DNA of 40,369 nt from Bacteroidales bacterium (GCA_016934395.1 JAFGSZ010000010.1:1-40369); one strand, 5' to 3'; positions 26,358-35,745 are shown, counted from the first letter of the stretch. The notes: generated by a model from the sequence alone, not told the origin. A program made the numbers and translations.

Positions 26358-28274
26358 TTACAAAATCTCTGAGACTGATTGTTTTTTAAGTATTATTTGG
26401 GAATTATCCGTTTTGTTCACTTTTTTATAGAAATCCACAAGGTTAACATATTCCTCTTTTGGAAAATTTCCTTTTTCCTGCTCAAATTTCCTTATAAATA
26501 GTACTTTATTATTTTGTAATTCAATCTCACAGCTATATTTCCCAAACACGGATTCAAAAGACGTATTACCAGGCAGATATTCCACATCGAAGCCATCTGG
26601 TAATTTAATAGACATTGTATCAATAGAAATATATTCATTGGGAAGAAAAATATCCAGTTTGCGTTCTTTCAGATCGGCAGGTGGTTTTCGGTTGGCATGT
26701 AACATATTTAAGGGTATTAACAAGCGGCTCCCGCTTTGTGAGGCATAAGACGGTAATTCGAGATCAACACCAAGCGTTACAAAAGGATTTTTATTTTTAA
26801 ATTCAGTAAATAAAAAATTCGATATTATATAATTTGGCAGACGGATTAGTTTAAACAAATATCGCTTTTGTTCCTCTGTATTACTGTTTATAGCAGGCCG
26901 CATATTATCATAAAAAAGTCCGGTAAATACAGATTGTATTTGCGCAAATCCGTCACCATCGGCATTTATCTTTAAACTTGCAATATTTATTTCCCGGGTA
27001 TCCTCTTTTGTACAGGAAGGTGTTTTTATAAGCTTTCCGCCTTCTTCGGTTACCATTAATACGTGCCGGTTGGAAGTGAAATTTCCCAGAAAACCGAAAG
27101 GAGCAGTCTGACTGGTACATTCCAGCCAGATTGTATCATTCTTATTGGGTACACATAAAATTATATGATTGAAGGGATCACTGGTAAAATCGGTACGTAT
27201 ATCATTCAAATAATCTCCTGCACGTACTAAAGTATAATACGAAGTAATATCAAGCGCCTTAAGTATGGATTTCATATAATTCGTTAAGGCTTTACAATCG
27301 CCATACCCAACATTATCCACTGTACCGGCACTAAAGGGCTGAATTCCTCCTATACCCAATTGAATACTCACATAGCGGGTATTCGATTGCAGGTATTCAT
27401 ATGCAATTTTCACCTTTTCTTCAAGAGTACCCGTATTTTTTGTCAGCTCTTTCAATTTGTTTACAGTTTCATCAGGAAGCTTATCCCGGTCCCTGTTAAT
27501 ATTAGAAATAAAAATTCCCAGATTTTGCCAAGATTCCATATTGCCTTCGTAATCACCATACCCGAAATTGCTGGGCGCTGTAATTACATACGGCATACTA
27601 TGCGTATATGGAGGACTATAAGGTTCTTTGTTTACGGCTTCCAGATTTTTCACATTCCAGGTATAGCTTATTCCATCTTTACTACTTTTAATAAGGGGTT
27701 CATTTTGAATAGTATCCTGAATATACCGGAATGAATTATGATCCGGAACAACAACCTCAAAAACTGCTTCCTGAACGGCCGCATTGTAATCGGGTACAGG
27801 CAGCCACCTTGGAAATGAAAATGAATTATTAAAACTTAACTCATAACTTATTTCAAACGTGGCCGGGTAAATATTAACAACCGGACGTATTCGTTTCATC
27901 CGGTTATCTTCGAACAATGAAAAGCCCGAAACAGCGCTTAAATCATCAAATTCTGATTTTTTCGCACTTCGAATTAATTTTCCATTGGCATTATACAAGG
28001 CTGCTGAAAGGCTTTTAATTTTTGTATTACTGTTATAATATACCGGATAATACCAGAATTCCTCACCTGATTTGTCGAAAATTGTAACGGCCTTTACCAC
28101 CTTAAGTGAGGTTGAATTTAACGATTCCAATGTAAATCCGGTATATGAATAACGGATTACAGCATGAGCATTTTTTGAAAGGCCTTCAGGTATATTACTC
28201 ACCGCATATTTTTGTGCACTTCCGGATTCAATTCCCAATAAAAGGCATAAACATACTATGAAAAATCTAATCAT
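26358..28274 (-). CDS. Secreted DUF3857 / transglutaminase-like protein with intact cysteine
   Basis: 638 residues with a signal peptide (1-20, ending SGSAQ). DUF3857 covers ~50-210, a transglutaminase-like core ~270-395 has Cys327 in GYGDCKAL and His370 in FNHIIL, followed by WLECTSQ, and a DUF3858-like beta domain lies near the C-terminus. The Cys-His pair is kept, so a papain-like peptidase or acyl-transfer activity in the periplasm is possible; the family has no established substrate. Its start lies 30 bases after the stop of the paralogue at 28305-30350, so the two form an operon. It would be translated second. Confidence 0.88.
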   Translation of the reverse strand: MIRFFIVCLCLLLGIESGSAQKYAVSNIPEGLSKNAHAVIRYSYTGFTLESLNSTSLKVVKAVTIFDKSGEEFWYYPVYYNSNTKIKSLSAALYNANGKLIRSAKKSEFDDLSAVSGFSLFEDNRMKRIRPVVNIYPATFEISYELSFNNSFSFPRWLPVPDYNAAVQEAVFEVVVPDHNSFRYIQDTIQNEPLIKSSKDGISYTWNVKNLEAVNKEPYSPPYTHSMPYVITAPSNFGYGDYEGNMESWQNLGIFISNINRDRDKLPDETVNKLKELTKNTGTLEEKVKIAYEYLQSNTRYVSIQLGIGGIQPFSAGTVDNVGYGDCKALTNYMKSILKALDITSYYTLVRAGDYLNDIRTDFTSDPFNHIILCVPNKNDTIWLECTSQTAPFGFLGNFTSNRHVLMVTEEGGKLIKTPSCTKEDTREINIASLKINADGDGFAQIQSVFTGLFYDNMRPAINSNTEEQKRYLFKLIRLPNYIISNFLFTEFKNKNPFVTLGVDLELPSYASQSGSRLLIPLNMLHANRKPPADLKERKLDIFLPNEYISIDTMSIKLPDGFDVEYLPGNTSFESVFGKYSCEIELQNNKVLFIRKFEQEKGNFPKEEYVNLVDFYKKVNKTDNSQIILKKQSVSEIL

Positions 28275-28304
28275 ATAATTCCTTTTAATACCAGGCCTAC
28301 TTAA

Positions 28305-30350
28305 TTATGTATTGTTTTTTATAACTACTTTTTCGCCCTGCTTTTTTACAAGTTCCTGATAAAACTGTTTCAAAATCTTATAGTCTTCATATGTGTACAA
28401 TGTGCGATCTATAGACAATTCAAAAACCACATTTAATGTATTCCCAAAAGCAGAAATGCTGTATAAAAATGTCGCTGATTTATCCGGCATACTCATTTTT
28501 AGGTTCTCCGGCAATTCGTCAACAGTAAATCCTTCCGGTAATGTTAACGAAAGAATATATTTCTTTTTCTGAGGATAAATAAAATCTACCGGATATTTTC
28601 TGTCTTCAAGTTTAAAGGGATTTTCAGCAATTTGCTCATATAATAAAGGAGTAAAATGTAGCAGGTTCCCGGTTTGCGCCACCTGGTCTGATATATTTAC
28701 CTCATAAGAAGATTCAACACTATTATATAGACTATCGATATTCGTAAAGGTATAATTTAGAATCTTTAACCCGGGTTTTGAGTTGAGGATATCCTGTATA
28801 AACGCTTCTTCGTTGACTGCATCTTTATAATTATTCCTGAAATAATAGGCTGCATAATTTTTTCTTGCTTCCTGAATTTTTCCAGTTAATTCTGCATTTT
28901 CATCAAGTTTGAGGTCCATCAGGCAGGTATACTCAAACTTTTCATTTGTGTTCAGATCAATCCAGTCTGTAAAATCTTCACTAATAATCCGGCCCATCCC
29001 GTTAAGGCACCTTGGTGGCAGCATATTTAAAGGACAGTTTTTATCTGTAGCATCAAGCAGCAAATATTGATCATTAATCTTTACTGCTGCGATTACAAAA
29101 TTATACTTGGTTAGCATTACCTGCCCGGGAATTATCATACCATTATCACGGGTGCTTAAAATTACAGGATTGGCATCAAATCCCAATGCCCGTAATAAAA
29201 CCACAAGCATCAGGTTTATATCTGCTGAATTACCTGATCCTTCTTTAAAGGCAGAGCGCAGACTATTTTTGGCATACAACCTGTGATACCCGTTCCAGGA
29301 CATTCGACTTCTGATTAATTCATAGGCAGCACCAATTTTTTCCATTTCATCAGAGGTTGTGGTATTAATCATAGAGACCTCATCATCAAATATCCCCGTT
29401 CTTTTTAATTGCGTGCCAAAATTTTCATTGTCGATTAATTGTTTTCTAACGGCTTCCCAGTTAGTGGTGAAATTTTTATGAATTCCATAATCAGGATTAT
29501 AACTTGTAAGTTCAAAATCAATTGCGGATAAATAATTATTTATACTATTCATGTGTGGTTCGGGCCTGAACGCTGGCACATTTTCAGCTGCATAACTTTT
29601 GAGATAACATACCTGTTCAAATTCATATGTACCACCTGATGATCTTCCACCTGCAAATCCGCCCTCAATATTGCTGGAATAACTGTACTGAAATTTTCTA
29701 TTTACGGTTTCTGAACTTCGTGAAATACTGATATATCCCCTGCTTAGTTCTTTGTAATTAAATGCCCTGGGTATTTCGGCTGTATATAAACTTTTTACCA
29801 CGGGTATCTGGTATTGAAAATCCCAGTCGAACAAATAACTGATAAAATCAGATACAATGGAATATCGAATATCAATAACAGAGCCTACTTTAACGTTCGG
29901 CATGGCAAGTTTTACACGGGTAACATAATCGTTTACTTCTTCATAAAATATACCCTCTTTACCGAGCTTACTTTTTTCTTCTTTTCCATTTTCCATATTA
30001 AAAGTAAGGCCTGAAATTCCGGTGGTTTCTTCCCTGTTTAATCCGGTATGAAACAGGGTAAATGAATAATTACCATAATCGAGACCTTCTTTTTTCAGAA
30101 TTTTAATACGAACATGTTTTTCCAGTTGAACCTGCCAGCCATCATCTTCGGTAATTCTGAACTTGGTAAAACCGTATTCTCCAAGTACAACTGCCTCAGC
30201 AAGACTATCCATTGGATATGTGTTCATTGTTAAACTTTCATCAGAAACTTTGCCATATTTTATAAAAGGTTTCTGGGCATAAAGCATAGAAGTTACAAGT
30301 AGGGAAAATAGTATCATCCCTAAGACTTTTTTAGTGAAAAATGTAAGCAT
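28305..30350 (-). CDS. Secreted DUF3857 / transglutaminase-like protein lacking the catalytic cysteine
   Basis: 681 residues with a signal peptide (1-25, ending SMLYAQ). It has the same architecture as the downstream paralogue: DUF3857 (~55-220), transglutaminase-like core (~330-430) and a C-terminal beta domain. At the position where the paralogue has GYGDCKAL this protein reads GSGNSADI, so Ser375 stands in place of the catalytic Cys. The rest of the fold (LLRALGFDANPV, LLDATDKN) is conserved. It probably does not catalyse cysteine-dependent chemistry and may act as a binding or partner subunit for the active protein encoded 30 bp downstream. It is the first gene of the operon. Confidence 0.87.
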   Translation of the reverse strand: MLTFFTKKVLGMILFSLLVTSMLYAQKPFIKYGKVSDESLTMNTYPMDSLAEAVVLGEYGFTKFRITEDDGWQVQLEKHVRIKILKKEGLDYGNYSFTLFHTGLNREETTGISGLTFNMENGKEEKSKLGKEGIFYEEVNDYVTRVKLAMPNVKVGSVIDIRYSIVSDFISYLFDWDFQYQIPVVKSLYTAEIPRAFNYKELSRGYISISRSSETVNRKFQYSYSSNIEGGFAGGRSSGGTYEFEQVCYLKSYAAENVPAFRPEPHMNSINNYLSAIDFELTSYNPDYGIHKNFTTNWEAVRKQLIDNENFGTQLKRTGIFDDEVSMINTTTSDEMEKIGAAYELIRSRMSWNGYHRLYAKNSLRSAFKEGSGNSADINLMLVVLLRALGFDANPVILSTRDNGMIIPGQVMLTKYNFVIAAVKINDQYLLLDATDKNCPLNMLPPRCLNGMGRIISEDFTDWIDLNTNEKFEYTCLMDLKLDENAELTGKIQEARKNYAAYYFRNNYKDAVNEEAFIQDILNSKPGLKILNYTFTNIDSLYNSVESSYEVNISDQVAQTGNLLHFTPLLYEQIAENPFKLEDRKYPVDFIYPQKKKYILSLTLPEGFTVDELPENLKMSMPDKSATFLYSISAFGNTLNVVFELSIDRTLYTYEDYKILKQFYQELVKKQGEKVVIKNNT

Positions 30351-30692
30351 AACGTAAGTTTTAAATTTGAAAAGGAATTATATTAAAAATAGATTTCTGC
30401 ATAACTGATTATTAATTCCCAATAACACATTTTTTTCTGAAAATTCGATAATATTGCACTAACTCCTTCAACACACTGCCATCCTAATATTCCACAACCA
30501 AATGGTTATATCAAATCACTAAAACAAATTTCAAAATTCAATGCCTGCAATGATCCTGAAAACCACCTTCTATTCAGTGAAAATATTTATTAATTATACT
30601 ATAAAAATTAAATTAAACCAAAATATTAACATTTTAATTGTAAACGGTTTGATTAAAATTCAAATTTATTAACTCTTGAATTTTTTTTAATT
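30351..30692. other. Intergenic region, 342 bp, no gene seen
   Basis: AT-rich spacer between the OMP gene and the transglutaminase operon, both on the minus strand. It should contain the operon promoter; a TATTTTTA (minus strand, near 30393) is a weak -7 candidate. The dyad at its right end is listed separately. Confidence 0.45.
30655..30684 (-). terminator. Weak hairpin after the beta-barrel gene
   Basis: AAAATTCAA (30655-30663) pairs with TTGAATTTT (30676-30684), a nine-base AT-only-plus-one-GC stem with a 12-base loop, 9 bases after the stop at 30693. The T-tract overlaps the stem, so terminator strength is doubtful. Confidence 0.3.
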
Positions 30693-31313
30693 TTAGAAAA
30701 AGATTCCCACTGTTACAATCCATTGGCTTAATCGGGAATCAAAATTCAAACGCTCCCCGCCAACATTAATACCGTCACCAAAGCGGGTAAGATCGCCTTC
30801 ATACTTGAGTTCTACAGCAAGTTTAGAAACTTCAAGTCCTATGCCGGCCTGGTAGCCAAACACTGCAGATTTAAACTTTTCTTCATAACTGGCTACATCA
30901 AACAATTCTGAAGAACTTTTTAATAATATTGTGGCAACAGGTCCGGCTTCAATTTTTGCCGGTCCAAATTTAATTCCCAGTAGTACAGGGATATCCAGTT
31001 TATTAAAAGTTTGTATTAATTCGCTTTTCTCACCGGAAACAAGATCTTCAACGGTCATGTCGTTTTTATTGGTAGTTAGCAGAACTTCAGGCTGTATAAA
31101 AACATTAAAAATCTTGATCTGAGACACCACACCAAAATGAAATCCCATAGAAGCATTCTTTGGGTAGGTAATTTTATTGTCATTTGTTAAAAAATCATCT
31201 GCTTTTACAGTACTTGAATTTATCCCGCCCCTGATTCCAAATTTAAACTGAGAATAGGTAACCTGTGAAATCGCTACCATTATTATAAACACTAAAAATA
31301 CTTTCTTATTCAT
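30693..31313 (-). CDS. Outer-membrane beta-barrel protein (PorT/OMP_b-brl family)
   Basis: 206 residues. A signal peptide (1-21, ending VTYSQ) is followed directly by FKFGIRGGINSS, the usual first strand of the small outer-membrane beta-barrel family of Bacteroidota. Alternating amphipathic strands continue to a terminal aromatic residue (VTVGIFF), which serves as the barrel-assembly signal. An eight-stranded barrel is expected from the length. The function is unknown; family members are often structural or stress-related. It is monocistronic, with a 478-bp intergenic region upstream. Confidence 0.85.
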   Translation of the reverse strand: MNKKVFLVFIIMVAISQVTYSQFKFGIRGGINSSTVKADDFLTNDNKITYPKNASMGFHFGVVSQIKIFNVFIQPEVLLTTNKNDMTVEDLVSGEKSELIQTFNKLDIPVLLGIKFGPAKIEAGPVATILLKSSSELFDVASYEEKFKSAVFGYQAGIGLEVSKLAVELKYEGDLTRFGDGINVGGERLNFDSRLSQWIVTVGIFF

Positions 31314-31791
31314 TGCTTATTATTTATTTAAAAAGTCATTAATTATTTACTACGCTTCTAATCTAATAGATTTTAATAAATTAAACGTAAATTTTATTAA
31401 AAAATTTATCTGATTCAAATTATTTTGATCAATTCACCTGATAATATAGATAAACATAAATTTTAAGTTAATATAACTATTGTGAAAAATATCAAACAGT
31501 TCAATAATTAAACTATAGATTAGAATAAATAGTATAGATTTTTAGTGAATTTTTTACTTATTTATACAGGTAGCTGTAAGTAAAAATAGCCTTCCCGGAA
31601 AGATAAATATAATAAATTAAAATACTGCAATTTACGTAATTGTAAAAATAGACTTGTTTAAAAATAATTTCATTTGGCAAAATTTTATCTGGTGTGAATT
31701 TAGAATTCAGGATAACAAAAACCCGTGATTCGGCAATAATTTGTTTTTTTGCTTATTTTTGCATCTTAATAAATCTATAAAAGAATTTAAA
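31314..31791. other. Divergent intergenic region, 478 bp
   Basis: Very AT-rich spacer between the OMP gene (-) and the SlyD-like gene (+). Only the -7 element for the latter was recognised. A TTG-started extension of the SlyD frame at 31741 is rejected because that promoter falls inside it. Confidence 0.45.
31754..31761 (+). promoter_or_regulatory. -7 element TATTTTTG for the SlyD-like gene
   Basis: Exact match to TAnnTTTG, 30 bases before the ATG at 31792. A TTTG occurs at 31740-31743 but is too close (10 bases) to be its -33 partner. Confidence 0.4.
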
Positions 31792-32331
31792 ATGAAAGTT
31801 TCAAAAAACCGAGTTATTTCTCTTACCTACGAGCTGAGGGTTGATCATTCAGAGGGTGATGTTGTTGAGTCTTTGTCGCCGGATGCTCCGCTTACTTTTC
31901 TCTTTGGACAAGGTCAATTATTACCAAAATTTGAAGAAAATATTGACGGACTGGCTATTGGTGAGGAATTTGATTTTAATTTAAAAGACGATGAAGGATA
32001 TGGCCCTTTTAGTGAAAATTCTATAGTTAATGTTCCTATACATGCGTTTGAAGTGGATGGTAAAATCGATAATGAATTGCTTCAGATTGGCCGGCAAATT
32101 CCAATGCAGGATAGTCAGGGTAACCGTTTAAACGGTATTGTTACAGAAATAAATGATGAAACTGTAAAAATGGATTTTAATCATCCTCTTGCCGGAAAAG
32201 CCTTATTCTTTAAAGGTAAAATAACAGAAATAAGAGAAGCAACTGAAGATGAGATGCATCACGGACATGCCCACACCGAGCATAGTTGTGAAGGATGCGA
32301 TCATTGCGGAGGTGAAGGCGGACATTGCTAA
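31792..32331 (+). CDS. slyD: FKBP-type peptidyl-prolyl isomerase, SlyD-like
   Basis: 179 residues from the ATG at 31792. The FKBP domain is split by an insert-in-flap domain in SlyD fashion: N-terminal VISLTYELRV and PLTFLFGQGQLLPKFEENIDGL (in part), a flap domain ~70-125 with VPIHAFEVDG and GRQIPMQDSQG, then MDFNHPLAGKAL, the conserved NHPLAGK motif. The C-terminal tail (~157-179) is rich in His and Cys (HHGHAH, CEGCDHCGG, GGHC), a metal-binding tail as in nickel-binding SlyD. Expected roles are prolyl isomerisation, chaperoning and nickel or zinc handling in the cytosol. No hydrogenase or urease genes are nearby. A strong terminator follows. Confidence 0.92.
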   Translation: MKVSKNRVISLTYELRVDHSEGDVVESLSPDAPLTFLFGQGQLLPKFEENIDGLAIGEEFDFNLKDDEGYGPFSENSIVNVPIHAFEVDGKIDNELLQIGRQIPMQDSQGNRLNGIVTEINDETVKMDFNHPLAGKALFFKGKITEIREATEDEMHHGHAHTEHSCEGCDHCGGEGGHC

Positions 32332-32350
32332 TTCGTGCTAAATAAAATTC

Positions 32351-32378
32351 AAGACTGCAAATGCAGTCTTTTTTTTTC
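32351..32378 (+). terminator. Rho-independent terminator after the SlyD-like gene
   Basis: Stem AAGACTGC (32351-32358) pairs with GCAGTCTT (32363-32370) around a four-base AAAT loop, followed by an uninterrupted T run. It lies 19 bases after the stop codon. Confidence 0.9.
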
Positions 32379-32410
32379 TTTACCCGTGAATAAATTAACT
32401 TAACTTTTAA

Positions 32411-33184
32411 TTAACAAATTACAGTAAAATTATCTCCATCTTTCCACACGGGAAATTTTTTTCTGAATACATCCTGTTCACCGGCAAACAAAGTAATTTT
32501 TTCAATTATGTTGTTTTGGTCTTTTATATCCAGAAGTATATGCCCTTTTGGATCAACTGCTAAAGAATTACCGCAATAATCAATATTATTGCCATCGCTT
32601 CCAACTCTGTTCACTCCAATTGTATACGATTGATTTTCGATAGCCCTGGCTGTTAAAAGCGTTCGCCAGACAAAACTCCGGCTCGCGGGCCAACTGGCGA
32701 TATATAATAAAACATCATAATCATTCCGGTTTCTGCTCCATACCGGAAACCTTAAATCATAACATATCTGGGGACAAATGCGCCAGCCCTGCCATTCAAA
32801 CACTTTACGAGCAGTACCTTTTGAAAAGAAAACATTTTCAGAATCCATCCTGAAGAGATGGCGTTTATCATAATATCTGTATTCCTTGTCAGGGAGTTTA
32901 AATACCAGGCGGTTATAAAATTTTTTTCCGGATTCAACAATGTAACTTCCAATTATACCTGCATTATATATTTTCGCTAATTTATCAAGCCATTTATACG
33001 TTATACCTTCAGCAGGTTCCCCGAATTTTTCTGAATTCATTGTAAATCCTGTAGTAAACAGTTCAGGTAAGACAATTAAATCAACCGGTTCCGTAATTTG
33101 TTCAGATAACAACTGTTCTATTAAAACCCTATTATTATCAGGTTGCTCCCACAACAAATTTATTTGCACTAAGGCAACCGACAT
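32411..33184 (-). CDS. Carbon-nitrogen hydrolase, omega-amidase (YafV/Nit2) type
   Basis: 257 residues from the ATG at 33184; a TTG ten codons upstream is rejected because MSVALVQIN is the normal family start. The nitrilase triad is complete: Glu41 in LPELF, Lys107 in YYDKRHLF and Cys141 in QICYDLRFP. The RHLF and YDLRFPVW contexts are those of omega-amidases, which hydrolyse alpha-ketoglutaramate or alpha-ketosuccinamate (and the methionine-salvage keto-acid amide) to free ammonia. It is cytosolic. The Hpt/receiver pair starts 71 bp upstream on the same strand without a visible terminator, so read-through is possible, though the functions look unrelated. Confidence 0.9.
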   Translation of the reverse strand: MSVALVQINLLWEQPDNNRVLIEQLLSEQITEPVDLIVLPELFTTGFTMNSEKFGEPAEGITYKWLDKLAKIYNAGIIGSYIVESGKKFYNRLVFKLPDKEYRYYDKRHLFRMDSENVFFSKGTARKVFEWQGWRICPQICYDLRFPVWSRNRNDYDVLLYIASWPASRSFVWRTLLTARAIENQSYTIGVNRVGSDGNNIDYCGNSLAVDPKGHILLDIKDQNNIIEKITLFAGEQDVFRKKFPVWKDGDNFTVIC

Positions 33185-33255
33185 AAATTCTTTTCTTTTA
33201 CCGGGAAGTACCAAAAATTTTAATATTTACAGAAAAAAGCATTATCAAAAATAAA

Positions 33256-33627
33256 TTATTTTTTCTTAAGTAATAAGGTTTTGATCCGCAACGACAGGTC
33301 AACTGCGTTAAATGGTTTTGTAATATAATCATCGGCACCTAATTCAAAGGCTTTCATTATGGTTCCATGATTATCAATGCGGCTGACAACTGCAATGGGT
33401 ATGGTCTTTTTTTGGGTTTCTCTTATATATTTTATTACCTCGAATCCGCCAACATAAGGCATATGTATATCAACCAAAGCAATATCTATAACATTTTCCT
33501 GAAGAATTTTTGTTGCAATTTTCCCATTGTATGCTTTGAATACTTCATAGCCATCCATTTTAAGTCGATGTTCAATCGCTTTGCTTGTCAATAAATCATC
33601 TTCTGCAACAAGAACTTTAAATGCCAT
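33256..33627 (-). CDS. Single-domain response regulator (CheY-like receiver)
   Basis: 123 residues made of one receiver domain and no output domain. The acidic pocket is Glu9/Asp10/Asp11 (VAEDD), the phospho-acceptor is Asp53 in LVDIHMP, a Ser/Thr-type switch lies in AVVSRID, and Lys appears in YITKPF. Its ATG overlaps the stop codon of the Hpt gene by one base (TAATG arrangement), so the two proteins are translationally coupled and likely form one phosphotransfer unit. With no output domain it should act as a phosphate shuttle or sink, or by protein contact. Confidence 0.92.
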   Translation of the reverse strand: MAFKVLVAEDDLLTSKAIEHRLKMDGYEVFKAYNGKIATKILQENVIDIALVDIHMPYVGGFEVIKYIRETQKKTIPIAVVSRIDNHGTIMKAFELGADDYITKPFNAVDLSLRIKTLLLKKK

Positions 33628-33983
33628 TATTCTTTCAGGTTAAAGTCTGTTTTAAACTGCTCGGTTAATTCAAAAATATTTTTCTTTACATTATTTATCA
33701 ATTCGGGTAACTGATCCAGGTTTTCCATTTTTTTTGAATAATCCTCAATTTTCAATAAATCGTTTTCAATATGTTTCACACCCAGAAAAGAAATTCCGGG
33801 TATAAAACGATGGGCTTCACGAGCTATAGAAACATAATTTTTATTTTTAAGCGAATTTTCAAGTTTTTCAATGGTTACCGGCGCAGCTTCCTGAAATGCC
33901 GTTACCATTTCTAATATAAACTCCTTATCCCCGTTAGATATTTTGTTTAAAAAGCTTAAATCATATTTTGAAGTATTGTCCAT
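33627..33983 (-). CDS. Stand-alone Hpt phosphotransfer protein
   Basis: 118 residues, all helical in prediction. The Hpt motif is AREAHRFIPGISFLG, with His58 as the phosphorylated residue. The AHxxxPxxxFxG form is that of Bacteroidota Hpt domains rather than the enterobacterial HxLKGSS form. It is the first gene of a two-gene unit with the CheY-like receiver. No kinase is adjacent; the two hybrid kinases at 18189-25399 end in receivers and need such a protein to pass phosphate onward. That pairing is inference. Confidence 0.87.
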   Translation of the reverse strand: MDNTSKYDLSFLNKISNGDKEFILEMVTAFQEAAPVTIEKLENSLKNKNYVSIAREAHRFIPGISFLGVKHIENDLLKIEDYSKKMENLDQLPELINNVKKNIFELTEQFKTDFNLKE

Positions 33984-34354
33984 ATCAATTATTATCTTAA
34001 TCTGTAAGACAATACTATTGAAATTTTTCCAGAAAGTATATTAATTTTTAAAACATATTTTACATTTTTACAAAATAATTTCAACGTGTATATTATCGTA
34101 TTATTAAGTAAATATTTCTGAAATACATATCTTAATATTAGGGTAAAACCTGTTGAATTTATCTATAAGATAGAATTTCAAGGATTTGAAATTTTAAAAG
34201 TGCATACATTGATTGGCCTAATTCTTGCAATATCCTAATGTAAATGTTATTTTCGCTACTTAAATTTCAGAAGATGCAAAAATTCAGATCAATAAAAACC
34301 GGAATTATAGAGAGAAAACCCCTACTAAATGATAAACATAATAAATCCACAAAA
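33984..34354. other. Divergent intergenic region, 371 bp
   Basis: AT-rich spacer between the Hpt gene (-) and the TPR gene (+). A short TATCT-ata-AGATA dyad lies at 34160-34172. An upstream in-frame extension of the TPR gene (from 34244) is rejected because it would bury the signal peptide. Nothing else was recognised. Confidence 0.45.
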
Positions 34355-35692
34355 ATGATTACAGTAAAAAAAGTTGTTTTTAGCGCAGTATTAATTAACC
34401 TTAGCCTTTTAGCCTTTTCGCAACGCTTTTTTAGCGATCCGGATTATGGTGCTGATAGCACAGCACGGCTTGAATGCGCAAAACAACTGTCTACAATGAG
34501 CGAGTTTGTTAAAATTAAAGTATACGATTACGCTTATAGTTCATGGAGATGGTGCTTTAAGAATTGTCCTGCCTCAAGTAAGAATATTTATATTATGGGC
34601 GCTCAAATATTAAAAGATAAAATTGAAAATCTGGAAGATGAAACATTAAAATTGAAATATCTCGATACGCTGATGATTTTATACGATCAGCGGATTCAGC
34701 ATTTTGATCAGGAAGGGATTGTTCTTGGTAAAAAGGGAATTGATTTAGTAAAATACAACCGCGATGCCGTTGAACAGGGGTATGGTATTTTAAAGAAAAG
34801 TGTGGAACTGAGCAAAAGCCATGTTGAAGAAGCAACAGCTGTAACCTTTATGCAATCATCAAATGTACTGTTCAGAAGTGATAAAATATCCGCAGATGAT
34901 CTGATATCAGATTATATTATGGTCTCTGAGTATTTGAACCAGGAATATGCCCATACACGGGATAAATCCAAAACGCAGATGGCCATCGATAATGTTGAAA
35001 GTATATTTTCTGAAAGCGGCGCTGCAGACTGTAATTCACTGATTAAAATATTTGGTCCCAAATACGAAACAAGCTCAAAAGATATTGACTATTTAAAGAA
35101 AGTTACCGATCTATTTGAAAAAACAAAATGTGAGGACACCGAATTATTTGCCAAATGTTCTGAAAATTTGTATGCCCTGGAACCTTCGGCAAAAGCCGGT
35201 TATAATCTGGCACGCCTGTTTATTGTTAAAGAAAATTATCCCAAGGCTGCTGATTATCTTAAAAAATCAATAGAGCAGGAAAAAGACAGTAAAACCAAAG
35301 CGGAATATTACTACCAACTGGGATTTATAACCCAGGCAAAGTTAAACAATAACGTCCAGGCTAAGGATTATGCTCTGGAAGCAATTAAACTTAACCCAAA
35401 TTACGGGGATGCTTATATTTTAATCGGCACTATATATGCTAATGTTAGCAAAGATTGCGGATCTTCTGATTTTGAACATTCTGCCGTATTCTGGGCTGCC
35501 GTGGATAAATTTGAAAAAGCAAAGGCTGTTGATCCATCGGTTACTGATGAGGCCAACAAGCTTATAAACCGGTACTCACAGTATTTCCCAAACAACGAAG
35601 ATGCTTTTTTTAATGGTTTTACCGACGGACAATCCTACAAAATAGCCTGCTGGATAAATGAAACCACAACCGTAAGAACCCAGAAACGATAA
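34355..35692 (+). CDS. Secreted TPR-repeat protein
   Basis: 445 residues from the ATG at 34355 (MITVKK), chosen because it gives a clean signal peptide (1-23, ending LLAFSQ); the frame is open 37 codons further upstream. The N-terminal half is helical with a conserved-looking SSWRWCFKNCP segment. Residues ~285-430 contain tetratricopeptide repeats (for example AGYNLARLFIVKENYPKAADYLKKS and AEYYYQLGFITQAKLNN in part), ending in a short C-terminal segment. It is likely periplasmic and used for protein-protein contacts. Similar proteins in Bacteroidota are annotated only as TPR proteins. It ends in a bidirectional terminator shared with the PhoB-like gene. Confidence 0.83.
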   Translation: MITVKKVVFSAVLINLSLLAFSQRFFSDPDYGADSTARLECAKQLSTMSEFVKIKVYDYAYSSWRWCFKNCPASSKNIYIMGAQILKDKIENLEDETLKLKYLDTLMILYDQRIQHFDQEGIVLGKKGIDLVKYNRDAVEQGYGILKKSVELSKSHVEEATAVTFMQSSNVLFRSDKISADDLISDYIMVSEYLNQEYAHTRDKSKTQMAIDNVESIFSESGAADCNSLIKIFGPKYETSSKDIDYLKKVTDLFEKTKCEDTELFAKCSENLYALEPSAKAGYNLARLFIVKENYPKAADYLKKSIEQEKDSKTKAEYYYQLGFITQAKLNNNVQAKDYALEAIKLNPNYGDAYILIGTIYANVSKDCGSSDFEHSAVFWAAVDKFEKAKAVDPSVTDEANKLINRYSQYFPNNEDAFFNGFTDGQSYKIACWINETTTVRTQKR

Positions 35693-35708
35693 ACCTCTAT
35701 AAAATCAA

Positions 35709-35737
35709 AAACCACCTTTTTCAGGTGGTTTTTTTAT
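35709..35737. terminator. Bidirectional rho-independent terminator between convergent genes
   Basis: Stem AAACCACCT (35709-35717) pairs with AGGTGGTTT (35723-35731) around a five-base loop. T runs occur on the plus side, and A runs on the left give T runs on the minus strand. It serves both the TPR gene (+) and the regulator gene (-). Confidence 0.88.
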
Positions 35738-35745
35738 TTTCTTCA

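Noticed and set aside
31741-31791. TTG start for the SlyD-like protein
   Set aside because: The -7 promoter element lies inside this stretch, and family members start at MKVSKN-like sequences.
34244-34354. Upstream extension of the TPR protein
   Set aside because: Using it would bury the signal peptide that starts at the ATG at 34355.
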